A DNA stretch of 64,000 nucleotides from Silicimonas sp963779765. GTDB taxonomy: Bacteria; Pseudomonadota; Alphaproteobacteria; Rhodobacterales; Rhodobacteraceae. Shown here piece after piece: positions 55,114-63,927 of the stretch. Location of the stretch: positions 992,001-1,056,000 of the forward strand of contig CAVZZP010000001.1 in the NCBI GenBank assembly GCA_963779765.1, given 5' to 3'. Position numbers and translations under genes: made by a program. The stretch's first letter is position 1; the number at the start of each line of letters is the position of its first letter. The notes under the pieces were generated by a model, which had not been told where the DNA came from, did no database searches, and worked only from the letters and a program-made list of their open reading frames with translations.

Positions 55114-56769
55114 TTACCTGGCAGGCCGATCCTCGAGGCCGGCAACGTAGCCAAGTCTGCCTTCCTCACGGAAGCTTCGATCAAGCGCCCTCGTAAGCGC
55201 GTCGGCACTGATCCGGCCCTGTTTCGCGACGGCATAAACGTGGTTGTAGCCGCCGCCGTAAGAGACGGCGAAGATACGGTACTCATCAGAGTGTCGTGAC
55301 AGGAATTCGAGAACGGCGAGGGATGCCCGGACAACGCGGTCGGCGACGTCAGTTGCGGCGGTATTCACACGTCGGTCTGCAAGCAACTCGGCCAGGCTGA
55401 CTTCGCAGTACGTCGGCGCATCGCATGAGATCGCGACCGTCGAGGCCACGTGAAAGAAGATCAGGTCCGGGTTCAGCGACGCGATATACGCCGCGTCTGC
55501 GCCATTGTGCGCGGTATGGGCGGTGTTCAATCCAACAAGATCGACCTTCCGGCCCGGGAGCCAATAGGCAAAACGTCCCGCCTCTGTCAGGACTAAAGTG
55601 GCATCGCCCGGCACGTCTTCGGCAAGGTTCTGCGGTAGGAAATTGATATAGTCGGAGTTCGTCAGATATCGCACCTCGGTGACGGCCGACCGGATGTCCT
55701 GCTGTGCGTTCAGGGCCAGTAGGGCAACTACGGGAATCAAGGCGAACCGAAGTCTCGTAGCGACCATCGATCCTGTCCCCAGCGCCACGATGTAGAAGAG
55801 AACCAGCGTTTCCGGTGCCACAAATCGAAAGGCGACGTTCTGCGAATGCGTGGCGAAGGCGAGGGCGGCGAGGTGAAGGACAAAAGGTACCAACGCCAGT
55901 GCGATTCCACGGCCTTGAGGCAGGAAGCGCGTTGATATTATGGCGGCGAGGACAAGATATTTGACCCGATCCAGCCAGACGACGATCTCTCCGATGCCGG
56001 GAAAGACAACAGTGGACGAGGTCTTCACTATGAGCGGCAATGGCAGGAACTCGTCGAAATAGCTCCAGCGCCACATCATGTAGAAGGCACCGAGGGCGGC
56101 TGAGGCGGCCATTGCACCCAGGTAACGCGGGGTTGCGCCATGAACGAGGCCAGCAAGCGTCGCGCCGATCCCGATCACGACACCATCCGGTCGGAACAGC
56201 CCCATGAGGACGCCGAGAAACGGCAACCGCCAGATCGACGTGGGCTGCGAGAGCCATAAAATTCTGAATATCAACAGGCCGAGCGCCGCATAACACGGGG
56301 CGGAGAAGCCGCCGTATCCCGATTGCGCCGCGAGAAGTATCGGAGCGAATACAACCGAGATGCACGCCACGAGGCGACTGCCACCAGTCCTCAGGATGCC
56401 CTCGACAAGCAGTCCACCAATGAGCGCGGACCCTGCGGTGTTCAGCAGCGCCGCGGCAACGCCGCCGGAACTTCCAAGGGCCGATAGCGCGGCTATCGCC
56501 AGCATCCAGAGAAAGTCGGTCGCGCCTTCGGTGGGAGGGCCGCCGGGATAATAGGCAACGCGACCGGTTTCCGCCAAGGTTTCGGAATAGATGAAGAGGA
56601 TATAGGCATCTTCGTGGGGATGCCCTGTGAACAGGACGTAGAACGCGATCGCTGCAAAGATCGCCCCGGACGTCAGTGCGCCTGCCGCAATCGATCCGAT
56701 CTCGACCGTCTGAACCGGTGTTCTGTTGCTTGGCGCGTCCGACACGCGAGCAGAGACGCATGGACGCAT
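55114..56769 (-). CDS. multi-spanning membrane glycosyltransferase-like protein (AftB/GT39-like fold)
   Basis: About 551 residues with a dozen helices. The N-terminal loop has HEDAYILFIYSETLAETG then TEGATDFLW, matching the DDAY...EG-TNFLW pattern of arabinofuranosyl- and mannosyl-transferase-like membrane proteins; a soluble periplasmic domain is at the C-terminus. Start ATG 56769 is tentative; alternatives lie within 30 nt. Located inside the spc operon between rpmD and rplO. The substrate is unknown. Confidence 0.75.
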   Translation of the reverse strand: MRPCVSARVSDAPSNRTPVQTVEIGSIAAGALTSGAIFAAIAFYVLFTGHPHEDAYILFIYSETLAETGRVAYYPGGPPTEGATDFLWMLAIAALSALGSSGGVAAALLNTAGSALIGGLLVEGILRTGGSRLVACISVVFAPILLAAQSGYGGFSAPCYAALGLLIFRILWLSQPTSIWRLPFLGVLMGLFRPDGVVIGIGATLAGLVHGATPRYLGAMAASAALGAFYMMWRWSYFDEFLPLPLIVKTSSTVVFPGIGEIVVWLDRVKYLVLAAIISTRFLPQGRGIALALVPFVLHLAALAFATHSQNVAFRFVAPETLVLFYIVALGTGSMVATRLRFALIPVVALLALNAQQDIRSAVTEVRYLTNSDYINFLPQNLAEDVPGDATLVLTEAGRFAYWLPGRKVDLVGLNTAHTAHNGADAAYIASLNPDLIFFHVASTVAISCDAPTYCEVSLAELLADRRVNTAATDVADRVVRASLAVLEFLSRHSDEYRIFAVSYGGGYNHVYAVAKQGRISADALTRALDRSFREEGRLGYVAGLEDRPAR

Positions 56770-56906
56770 GTCTCGGGCAAGAAGACGCGGGATCAGATCA
56801 ACGATTGGCTTTATCTGTATCAAAATGAAGACGTCTCGGAGACCGGCCGCCTTCCTCCATGACCTGGAGCACGACAGAAAACGCCCGACACTGCTCAAGC
56901 CCGAAC

Positions 56907-57659
56907 TCAGACGGCGATTAAATAGAGCCAGACGAGCCAGAGCGCGGCGGCGAGGCCCATCACGACGGCCTCGCCCGGCATGACCGGGCGTCGTTGGTCG
57001 ACGGGATAGGCGAAGGGCTTTAGGGCGCGGAACGCGAAGGCCAGGGGGATCGCGATGAAGCCCGTCAGCGCAAGGCCCCAGAAGCCCGTAAGGGCGCCCG
57101 CCGGCAGGAGCAGGAACAGCGCGTCGGGCGCGACCGCCCTTTGCAGCCGTGCGGCGACCCAGAGGGCAAGCCCCAGAAGCGTGGCGCCGGCATGGACCGC
57201 AAGCGGCGCGTTGAGGAAGAACGCCGCGATCCCGAGCCCCAGCACAGTCAGCACGCCGGTAAATCCGCGCGCCGCCTTCGGGTGCGGCCCCGTCAGGAGG
57301 ACGACCGCCTGAAGCCCCGAGGCCAGCAAAACCGTCGGTATCTTGAGCGGCCAGGGTGCCACCACCGCGCCCCAGACGACGACGAAGAGAATCAGAAGCT
57401 CGGAATAGAGAAGCGTGGGGTGCAGCTTTTCCCCGCAGCAGCGCGCGCGGCCACGGTTCCAGATCCAGGACAGGATCGGAACGAGGTCGATCGCCGACAG
57501 CGTCCTGCCGCATCCGTCGCATTGGGAGCGGCCCTGCGGAACCGCCGTGTTGCCTGCGCGCGCGCGATCCGCCCAGCACTGCAGGAAGCTGGCGTTCATC
57601 GGCGCCAGGACGACGAGAATGACCGTCGTCACCAGAAGGAGGTCGTGCAGGGGCGGCAT
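56907..57659 (-). CDS. prepilin peptidase-like (A24) membrane protein with altered active site
   Basis: 250 residues, about seven helices. The N-terminal cytoplasmic loop has the paired Cys motifs CDGCGRTL and RCCGEKL of bifunctional prepilin peptidases, and LVPILSWIW. The first aspartate may be that in APDALFLLLPAG; where GxGD is expected there is MPGEAVVMG. Peptidase activity is therefore doubtful. Could process type IV or Flp pilins if active; no pilin gene is nearby. Confidence 0.7.
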   Translation of the reverse strand: MPPLHDLLLVTTVILVVLAPMNASFLQCWADRARAGNTAVPQGRSQCDGCGRTLSAIDLVPILSWIWNRGRARCCGEKLHPTLLYSELLILFVVVWGAVVAPWPLKIPTVLLASGLQAVVLLTGPHPKAARGFTGVLTVLGLGIAAFFLNAPLAVHAGATLLGLALWVAARLQRAVAPDALFLLLPAGALTGFWGLALTGFIAIPLAFAFRALKPFAYPVDQRRPVMPGEAVVMGLAAALWLVWLYLIAV

Positions 57660-57876
57660 GGTCGGTCCGGTTCGTTAATGCGCGGACACTCTGCACCGAT
57701 TGTGGCGGAAGAGGGACCAATCCTGCGCATCTTGACGCCGTTGCCCGCAGCCGTGACGTCGGGGTCACATCGGTGCATTTCTTGGAATTCTTGGTTAAGA
57801 CAAAGTTAATACAAACTTTCGACGTCTCTCTAGCGGTTGTATGACCCCGTAGTGAGTTCAACGAGAGTGTGTACCA

Positions 57877-58792
57877 ATGTCCCTTAAACCCCTGATTCTG
57901 ATCGCCCTGCCCCTCCTTCTTGCTGGCTGTGGAGATAACGCGTCCAAATTCTTTGACGGCGGCAACAACGCCGGCACTCCTCCGAGCGGGTCCCAAGGCT
58001 CGTCTGGAGGCGGCTCCGAGGGCTCAGGCTCTGGCGGGTCGGAAAGCGAGGGTTCCGGAGGGTCGGGCGAAGAAAGCTCCGGCGGGTCGGGCGGAGAAGG
58101 CACGGGCGGTGGGACGTCCGGCGGCAGTCTCTACGCGCCGATCTACGCGGACGGCTCACTGACGAACAAGTCGGCGATGATGGGCGATGGGCTGTCGGGT
58201 TTCTACACCCGCGCCGATGGCTCGATCGGAGAACTCAAGCTTCGGCTCAGCGAGGACGGAAAGACCGTCTATGTCTCGTTGGACGGCGGCGCCGAGACCG
58301 CCTGGAGCACGCGGACGTCGAAGAACGCTAACGGCGGCACGTGGACGGGCGATGGCGGGACGCTGACGGTCGGCTGGAAGGGCGCGGCCAACACGTCGGC
58401 TCTCTTGAACGGCCAAAGCGCGGTTTACGGACTGGAGACGCCAAGTGACAGCCTGCCCCTGGGCGAGGCACGCTATAACGGCGCGTGGTCGACCAACGGC
58501 GGCAACGGCGCGATGAAGGTGACCATCGACTTCGACAGCGGCCTCTTGGGAGGCGGCCTGACCGGCGCCTTCGCGGGCATGGGCGGCGTCGACGGCGCGG
58601 TCAGCGGCACCGTCGACGGAAGCCGGATCAACGGGACCATCGCGCTGACGTCGAACAGCTATGCTGGGATCGCTGGACTTCTTCGGCGCGCTTTATGGCG
58701 AAGACGCCTCGCGCGCGGCAGGCGTTTTGGGCGGCAGCTTCGGCGGCGAGACGCAGACCGGAGACTTCACGCTGAACCGCAACGGCAACTGA
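57877..58792 (+). CDS. surface lipoprotein with TbpB-like beta-barrel (frame broken by one extra base)
   Basis: The signal peptide ends in lipobox LLLAGC, then a 60-residue linker of almost only Gly, Ser and Glu (residues about 37-88), then an antiparallel beta domain with repeated G-W/T strands (NGGTWTGDGGTLTVGW, EARYNGAWSTNGGNG, LTGAFAGMGGVDGAVSG). It resembles transferrin-binding-protein-like lipoproteins. The frame breaks at about 58658-58670; one base fewer gives GSLDFFGALYGEDASRAAG and ends TLNRNGN at 58792, for 304 residues. It is the only plus-strand gene inside the ribosomal cluster. Confidence 0.8.
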
Positions 58793-58811
58793 TCCCCGAT
58801 CCTGAAAGCGA

Positions 58812-58841
58812 AAGGCCCGCGCTGGAAACAGCGCGGGCCTT
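58812..58841. terminator. strong terminator between the lipoprotein gene and rpmD
   Basis: Perfect 13-bp stem AAGGCCCGCGCTG / CAGCGCGGGCCTT with GAAA tetraloop. It lies between convergent stops and can act on both strands, which would cut the spc transcript after rpmD. Confidence 0.85.
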
Positions 58842-58865
58842 CGTGTCTTGGAGCGAAGAGAGGCG

Positions 58866-59054
58866 TCAGCCGCGCTCTTCGACGATCTCGACGAGGTGCG
58901 GGATCGAATTCACCATGCCGCGCACCGAGGGCGTATCCTCAAGCTCGCGCGTGCGGTGCATCTTGTTCAGCCCGAGCCCGATCAGCGTGCGCTGCTGGAC
59001 GTCGGGACGGCGGATCGGCGAGCCGATCTGCTTGATGACGATGGTCTTGGCCAT
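58866..59054 (-). CDS. rpmD: 50S ribosomal protein L30
   Basis: 62 residues; MAKTIVIKQIGSPIRRPD and LNKMHRTRELEDTPSVRGM are diagnostic. It is 3 nt after rpsE and is followed by the terminator instead of rplO. Confidence 0.97.
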   Translation of the reverse strand: MAKTIVIKQIGSPIRRPDVQQRTLIGLGLNKMHRTRELEDTPSVRGMVNSIPHLVEIVEERG

Positions 59055-59057
59055 GAT

Positions 59058-59636
59058 TTATGCCTCCTCTGCGACGAGGCTGGAGGATTCGGTCGCATCC
59101 TCACGCTTCGGCAGGATGTCGGCGACCTTCTTGCCGCGACGCTGTGCAACCGACCGCGGCGAGGCTTCCTTCTGGAGACCGTTCATCGTGGCGCGGATCA
59201 TGTTGTAGGGGTTCTGCGATCCAAGCGACTTGGCGACGACGTCGTGCATTCCCACCATTTCGAAGACGGCGCGCATCGGACCACCGGCGATGATGCCGGT
59301 ACCCTGGGCGGCGGTGCGCATGACGACGCGGCCCGCGCCGTGGCGGCCCTCGATGTCGTGGTGCAGCGTCCGGCCTTCCCGCAGGGGAACGCGGATCATC
59401 TGGCGCTTGGCCTGCTCGGTGGCCTTGCGGATGGCCTCGGGGACCTCCTTGGCCTTGCCCTTGCCGAAGCCGACGCGGCCCTTCTGGTCGCCCACGACGA
59501 CGAGCGCCGCGAAGCCGAAGCGCTTGCCGCCCTTGACGGTCTTCGAGACACGGTTGATGGCGACCAGGCGGTCGGCGAATTCCGGGGTCTCGTCGCGATC
59601 GCGGCGCTGGCCCCTGTTCTGCGGTTCTCTGGCCAT
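59058..59636 (-). CDS. rpsE: 30S ribosomal protein S5
   Basis: 192 residues; VNRVSKTVKGGKRFGFAAL and GTGIIAGGPMRAVFEM are S5 signatures. The C-terminal extension is alphaproteobacterial in style. Confidence 0.98.
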   Translation of the reverse strand: MAREPQNRGQRRDRDETPEFADRLVAINRVSKTVKGGKRFGFAALVVVGDQKGRVGFGKGKAKEVPEAIRKATEQAKRQMIRVPLREGRTLHHDIEGRHGAGRVVMRTAAQGTGIIAGGPMRAVFEMVGMHDVVAKSLGSQNPYNMIRATMNGLQKEASPRSVAQRRGKKVADILPKREDATESSSLVAEEA

Positions 59637-59772
59637 CCGGCCTCCTGAGTTGTCGTGGGCGCTCGGGCCCGTTGGTCCAACCTCGGTGCCCGAAGGCCCA
59701 GGTCATCGGCAGGGCGGGGTGAACCCCGTCCTACGCAGGTTCGGCAGGGCGGGCCTCAGCCCGCCACACCGT

Positions 59773-60132
59773 TCAGATTTTCAGCCCGGCTTCGCGCGCG
59801 GCTTCCGCCAGCGCCTTGACCTTGCCGTGGAACAGGAAGCCGCCCCGGTCGAAATAGGCTGCGTCGATGCCCGCCTTCTTGGCGCGCTCGGCGATGGCCT
59901 GACCGACCTTGGTGGCGGCATCCACGTTGTTCTTGCCGACGACGCCCAGATCCTTCTCGAGCGACGAGGCCGAAGCCAGTGTCCGGCCTTCGACGTCGTC
60001 GATGAGCTGGACGCTGATGTTCTTGTTCGAGCGGTGAACCGACAGCCGCGGCTTGCCGGTGTTGACCGCGCGAAGTTTGTTCCGGACGCGCAGGCGGCGC
60101 TTCAGGAACAGCTCTCTTTTGGAAAGTGCCAT
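59773..60132 (-). CDS. rplR: 50S ribosomal protein L18
   Basis: 119 residues; RVRNKLRAVNTGKPRLSV and AYFDRGGFLFHGKVKALAE are diagnostic. Start ATG 60132; a 136-bp gap to rpsE is unusually long. Confidence 0.97.
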   Translation of the reverse strand: MALSKRELFLKRRLRVRNKLRAVNTGKPRLSVHRSNKNISVQLIDDVEGRTLASASSLEKDLGVVGKNNVDAATKVGQAIAERAKKAGIDAAYFDRGGFLFHGKVKALAEAAREAGLKI

Positions 60133-60143
60133 GTGTCCGGTCC

Positions 60144-60677
60144 TTACTTCTTCTTGCCTTCCTTGCGGAAGATGTACTCGTCCTTGTACTTGATCCCCTT
60201 GCCCTTGTAGGGCTCGGGAGCACGCCATTCGCGGATGTTGGCCGCGACCTGGCCGACGAGCTGCTGATCGGTTCCCTCGACGACGATCTCGGTCAGCTTC
60301 GGGGTCGTGACGGTCACGCCCTCCGGCACCTCGAATTGCACGTCGTGGCTATAGCCGAGGTTCAGGGTCAGCTTGCTGCCCTGGGCCTGGGCTCGATAGC
60401 CCACGCCGTTGATCTCGAGCTCACGCTTGAAGCCCGTTGTGACGCCGGTCACGAGGTTGGCGACCATGGTGCGGGACATGCCCCACTGCTGACGCGCCCG
60501 CTTGGACGTGCCGCGAGGGGATACGTTGACCGCTCCATCCTCGACGACGATGCTCACGTCGTCGGTCGCCGTGAACTGGCGCTGGCCCTTCGGACCCTTG
60601 ACGGTCACCGTCTGGCCAGAGATCGAAGCTTCGACCCCTGACGGCAGCGCGACCGGTTTTTTGCCGATACGAGACAT
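60144..60677 (-). CDS. rplF: 50S ribosomal protein L6
   Basis: 177 residues; MSRIGKKPVALPSGV and REWRAPEPYKGKGIKYKDE are diagnostic. It is 11 nt from rplR. Confidence 0.98.
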   Translation of the reverse strand: MSRIGKKPVALPSGVEASISGQTVTVKGPKGQRQFTATDDVSIVVEDGAVNVSPRGTSKRARQQWGMSRTMVANLVTGVTTGFKRELEINGVGYRAQAQGSKLTLNLGYSHDVQFEVPEGVTVTTPKLTEIVVEGTDQQLVGQVAANIREWRAPEPYKGKGIKYKDEYIFRKEGKKK

Positions 60678-60687
60678 TGCGCTCTCC

Positions 60688-61080
60688 TCAGAACACGGTG
60701 CAGAGGACTTCGCCGCCGACATTGGCATGGCGAGCCGCCGCATCCGACATCACGCCGCGGGACGTGGAGACGATGGAGACACCCAGACCCTGACGCACCT
60801 GCGGGATGTCGCTTACGGACATGTATACGCGGCGGCCGGGCTTCGAGACGCGCTTCAGCTCGCGGATGACGGGCTGACCCTCGTAGTACTTGAGGGCGAT
60901 CTCGATGGCCGGGTGGCCGTCGGTGCCGGTGGTCTCTTCGTAGCCGCGGATGTAGCCCTCGTCCGCAAGGACGTCGAGCACCCACTTCCGCAGCTTCGAG
61001 GCCGGGGTGACGGTGGAGGTTTTGCCGCGCATCTGGGCGTTCCGGATGCGGGTCAGCATATCGCCGAGAGGATCGTTCAT
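60688..61080 (-). CDS. rpsH: 30S ribosomal protein S8
   Basis: 130 residues; MNDPLGDMLTRIRNAQMRGK and STSRGVMSDAAARHANVGGE are diagnostic. Confidence 0.98.
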   Translation of the reverse strand: MNDPLGDMLTRIRNAQMRGKTSTVTPASKLRKWVLDVLADEGYIRGYEETTGTDGHPAIEIALKYYEGQPVIRELKRVSKPGRRVYMSVSDIPQVRQGLGVSIVSTSRGVMSDAAARHANVGGEVLCTVF

Positions 61081-61092
61081 TTCATCTCCTCC

Positions 61093-61398
61093 TTACCAGC
61101 TCGACTTGACCAGGCCGGGGATCTGGCCCTGCTGGCCCAGTTCCCGCAGCGCGATCCGCGACATTTTCAGCTTGCGGTAATAGGCGTGCGGACGCCCCGT
61201 GAGCTGGCAGCGGTTGTGCAGACGCGTCGCCGACGAGTTGCGCGGCAGCTCGGCCAGCTTGAGGCTGGCCTTGAAGCGCTCTTCGACGGATTTCGACTGG
61301 TCGCTGACGATCGCTTTCAGAGACGCGCGCTTGGAGGCATATTGCTCGACCAGGCGCTGGCGCTTCTTTTCGCGTTCGATCATGGATTTCTTTGCCAT
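61093..61398 (-). CDS. rpsN: 30S ribosomal protein S14
   Basis: 101 residues, long zinc-free (C-minus) form. MAKKSMIEREKKRQRL and NRCQLTGRPHAYYRKLKMSR are diagnostic; only the one Cys of the S14 signature remains. Confidence 0.98.
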   Translation of the reverse strand: MAKKSMIEREKKRQRLVEQYASKRASLKAIVSDQSKSVEERFKASLKLAELPRNSSATRLHNRCQLTGRPHAYYRKLKMSRIALRELGQQGQIPGLVKSSW

Positions 61399-61416
61399 GT
61401 CTCTATTCTCCCAGGC

Positions 61417-61980
61417 TCAGCTGTTGAACGGCATGTTGAAAAGCTTCAACAGCGCCTTGGCTTCCGCATCCGACTTGGCGTCGGTGCAGATGATGATGTC
61501 CATGCCCCAGACCTCGTCGACCTTGTCGAAGTCGATCTCGGGGAACACGATGTGCTCTTTCAGGCCCATGGCATAGTTGCCGCGGCCGTCGAACGACGAA
61601 CCCTTCACGCCGCGGAAGTCGCGGACGCGCGGAAGGGCGACGGTGATCAGGCGGTCGAAGAAGTCGTACATCCTGTCGCCGCGAAGCGTAACCTTGGCGC
61701 CGAGAGGCATCCCTTCACGCACCCGGAAGCCGGCGATCGACTTCTTGGCCTTGGTGACGACGGCCCTCTGACCGGTGATGGTCGTGAGGTCGTCGGCGGC
61801 CGACTTGGCTTTCTTCAAGTCGCGAACGGCCTCGGTTCCGGCGCCGATGTTCAGCACGATCTTCTCGAGGCGCGGGATCTGCATGTCGTTCTTGTAGCCG
61901 AACTCTTCCTTGAGAGCAGGCCGGACGCTGTCCCGGTAGTATGCCTTGAGGCGCGGGGTATATTGAGCGGTGTCGAGCAT
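61417..61980 (-). CDS. rplE: 50S ribosomal protein L5
   Basis: 187 residues; YKNDMQIPRLEKIVLNIG and GMDIIICTDAKSDAEAKALL are diagnostic. It overlaps the rplX stop by 1 nt. Confidence 0.98.
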   Translation of the reverse strand: MLDTAQYTPRLKAYYRDSVRPALKEEFGYKNDMQIPRLEKIVLNIGAGTEAVRDLKKAKSAADDLTTITGQRAVVTKAKKSIAGFRVREGMPLGAKVTLRGDRMYDFFDRLITVALPRVRDFRGVKGSSFDGRGNYAMGLKEHIVFPEIDFDKVDEVWGMDIIICTDAKSDAEAKALLKLFNMPFNS

Positions 61981-62285
61981 CAGATCGCATCTCCCGTGGT
62001 CTTGGCGAAGCGGACCTTCTTGCCGTCCTCGACCTTGAAGCCGACGCGGGTCGCCTTGCCGTTGCCGTCGAGCAGCGCGAGGTTCGACAGGTCGATCGGC
62101 ATCGCTTTCGGCTGGCGGCCGCCCTGGCTGTTCGGGCTCTGGCGGACGTGGCGGATGGCGATGTTCACGCCGTCGACGATGGCCTTGTTGTCCTTGGGCA
62201 TGACGCGGGTGATCTCACCCTCCTTGCCCTTGTCCTTGCCGGCCAGCACGACGACCTTGTCGCCCTTCTTGAGTTTAGCGGCCAT
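61980..62285 (-). CDS. rplX: 50S ribosomal protein L24
   Basis: 101 residues; KGDKVVVLAGKDKGKEGEI (KOW motif) is diagnostic. The start is 1 nt after rplN. Confidence 0.97.
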   Translation of the reverse strand: MAAKLKKGDKVVVLAGKDKGKEGEITRVMPKDNKAIVDGVNIAIRHVRQSPNSQGGRQPKAMPIDLSNLALLDGNGKATRVGFKVEDGKKVRFAKTTGDAI

Positions 62286-62286
62286 C

Positions 62287-62655
62287 TTACAGCACCTCCG
62301 GGGCGAGCGAGATGATCTTCATGAAGTTCTTCGCCCGCAGTTCGCGCACGACCGGCCCGAAGATACGGGTGCCGACGGGCTCGTTCTGGTTGTTGAGGAT
62401 GACGGCGGCGTTGCGATCGAAGCGGATCGACGTGCCGTCCTCGCGGCGGACTTCCTTGGCGGTGCGCACGACGACGGCCTTGCGGACGTCGCCCTTCTTC
62501 ACGCGGCCGCGCGGGATGGCTTCCTTGACGGAGACGACGATGATGTCTCCGACCGACGCATAGCGGCGGTGCGAACCACCCAGGACCTTGATGCACTGAA
62601 CCCGGCGGGCGCCGGAGTTGTCAGCGACATCCAGATTGGTCTGCATCTGGATCAT
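62287..62655 (-). CDS. rplN: 50S ribosomal protein L14
   Basis: 122 residues; MIQMQTNLDVADNSGARRV and the C-terminal MKIISLAPEVL are diagnostic. Confidence 0.98.
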   Translation of the reverse strand: MIQMQTNLDVADNSGARRVQCIKVLGGSHRRYASVGDIIVVSVKEAIPRGRVKKGDVRKAVVVRTAKEVRREDGTSIRFDRNAAVILNNQNEPVGTRIFGPVVRELRAKNFMKIISLAPEVL

Positions 62656-62733
62656 TTGGTTTCTCCCGACTTCCGGAGCCGCCTTTGCAGGACATCGACC
62701 CCGGGGTTTCGATATGTGTGGAGGGCGAGCGCC

Positions 62734-62964
62734 TTATTCGGCGATCACCTCCCAGCGCTTGGTCTTCGAGATGGGGGCACATTCCTGGATGCGAACCATG
62801 TCGCCCACCTTGAATTGGTCGTTCGCGTCGTGTGCGCGATACTTCTTCGACTTCCGAACCGTCTTGTGGAGGAGCGGATGCTTGAAGCGACGCTCGACCG
62901 ATACGGTGACGGTCTGCGTGTTGGCGTTCGAAGTGACGACGCCTTGAAGGATACGCTTGGGCAT
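62734..62964 (-). CDS. rpsQ: 30S ribosomal protein S17
   Basis: 76 residues; MPKRILQGVVTSNANTQTV and ECAPISKTKRWEV are diagnostic. Confidence 0.97.
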   Translation of the reverse strand: MPKRILQGVVTSNANTQTVTVSVERRFKHPLLHKTVRKSKKYRAHDANDQFKVGDMVRIQECAPISKTKRWEVIAE

Positions 62965-62968
62965 GGGC

Positions 62969-63175
62969 TCAGGCCTCCGACGCGGCTGCGGCCGCCTTCT
63001 GGTTCAGTATGGTCTTCACGCGCGCGACGTTGCGGCGCACCTGGCGCATCCGCGCGGTGCTTTCAAGCTGGTTCGTGGCCTGCTGGAAGCGGAGGTTGAA
63101 CGCCTCCTTCTTCAGATTTGCCAACTCGTCGCGAAGCTGGTCGGGAGTCTTGTCCCGCAGTTCCTTGGCGTTCAT
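62969..63175 (-). CDS. rpmC: 50S ribosomal protein L29
   Basis: 68 residues; MNAKELRDKTPDQLRDEL and NLRFQQATNQLESTARMRQV are diagnostic. rplP is not adjacent; an oxygenase-like gene lies upstream instead, so the operon is interrupted here too. Confidence 0.97.
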   Translation of the reverse strand: MNAKELRDKTPDQLRDELANLKKEAFNLRFQQATNQLESTARMRQVRRNVARVKTILNQKAAAAASEA

Positions 63176-63318
63176 CGCCTTCTTCCTTTCAACATCACCG
63201 GTGGGCCGCTGTCCGCGTCACCCCGATTCCGGTGGAGGTCCTTAGGTGAAGGCTGCCGTCTAAAGGGCATCGCATGGGAAGGCAAGCACTGTTTCGCGCT
63301 TTTCCGAAGGCGTCCCGC

Positions 63319-63927
63319 CTAGCTGTCCCAGCGGTAGTTGAAGCTGACGCTGATGCGCTCGTCCTCGGCCAGGTTCATCGGCACTTCGTGGCGCAGCCAG
63401 CTTTCCCAGAGGAGGACGTCGCCGACCTGCGGCTTGACGTAGACGAAGGTCTTCAGGTCCTCGGGCGCGTCCTTCCGGCGGGGCGGCGCGGCCATCATCA
63501 TCGGCAGGCGCGGGTCTTCCAGCTTCAGCGCCGAGGCGCCCTCGGGCATGGCGACGTAGGTGGTGCCGGAGATCACGCTGTGCGGGTGGATGTGGGCGGT
63601 GTGGATGCCGCCTTCGGGCAGGATGTTGATCCAGATGTCCTCGAGCGCCAGCTTGCCGCCGCCGAGGTCGAAGGCCAGTTCCTCGGCGAAGACGGCGACG
63701 TGGCGGTCAAGGTCCTTCACCACGTCGGCGAAGATCGGGAAGCGCCAGGGCAGGTCCGTGAGGCTCGCGTAGCTGGTGTAACCGGGATAGCCCTCGGCCT
63801 CGCACCACGCTTGGCCGGCCTCGTCGTCGCCGGCGATGGAGAGGCAGGAGGCCTCGAGCTCGGCCGGGTCGATGCCGGAGAGGCGGGACTGGTAGAGGCG
63901 GGTGGCGAAGAGGCTGCGGGTGGTCAT
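63319..63927 (-). CDS. putative 2OG-Fe(II) oxygenase (TIGR02466-type)
   Basis: 202 residues. The double-stranded beta-helix iron site is visible as HTAHIHPHSVISGTTYV (His and spaced second ligand) and, near the C-terminus, LWESWLRHEVPMNL (distal His) with an Arg in ERISVSFNYRW for 2-oxoglutarate. Members of this family sit beside ribosomal genes in some alphaproteobacteria, suggesting but not proving hydroxylation of a translation component. Same strand as rpmC, 143 bp upstream. Confidence 0.82.
   Translation of the reverse strand: MTTRSLFATRLYQSRLSGIDPAELEASCLSIAGDDEAGQAWCEAEGYPGYTSYASLTDLPWRFPIFADVVKDLDRHVAVFAEELAFDLGGGKLALEDIWINILPEGGIHTAHIHPHSVISGTTYVAMPEGASALKLEDPRLPMMMAAPPRRKDAPEDLKTFVYVKPQVGDVLLWESWLRHEVPMNLAEDERISVSFNYRWDS

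Noticed and set aside
60502..63099. 865-codon open frame antisense to ribosomal protein genes
   Set aside because: Same cause; composition typical of codon-position GC bias, no homology.
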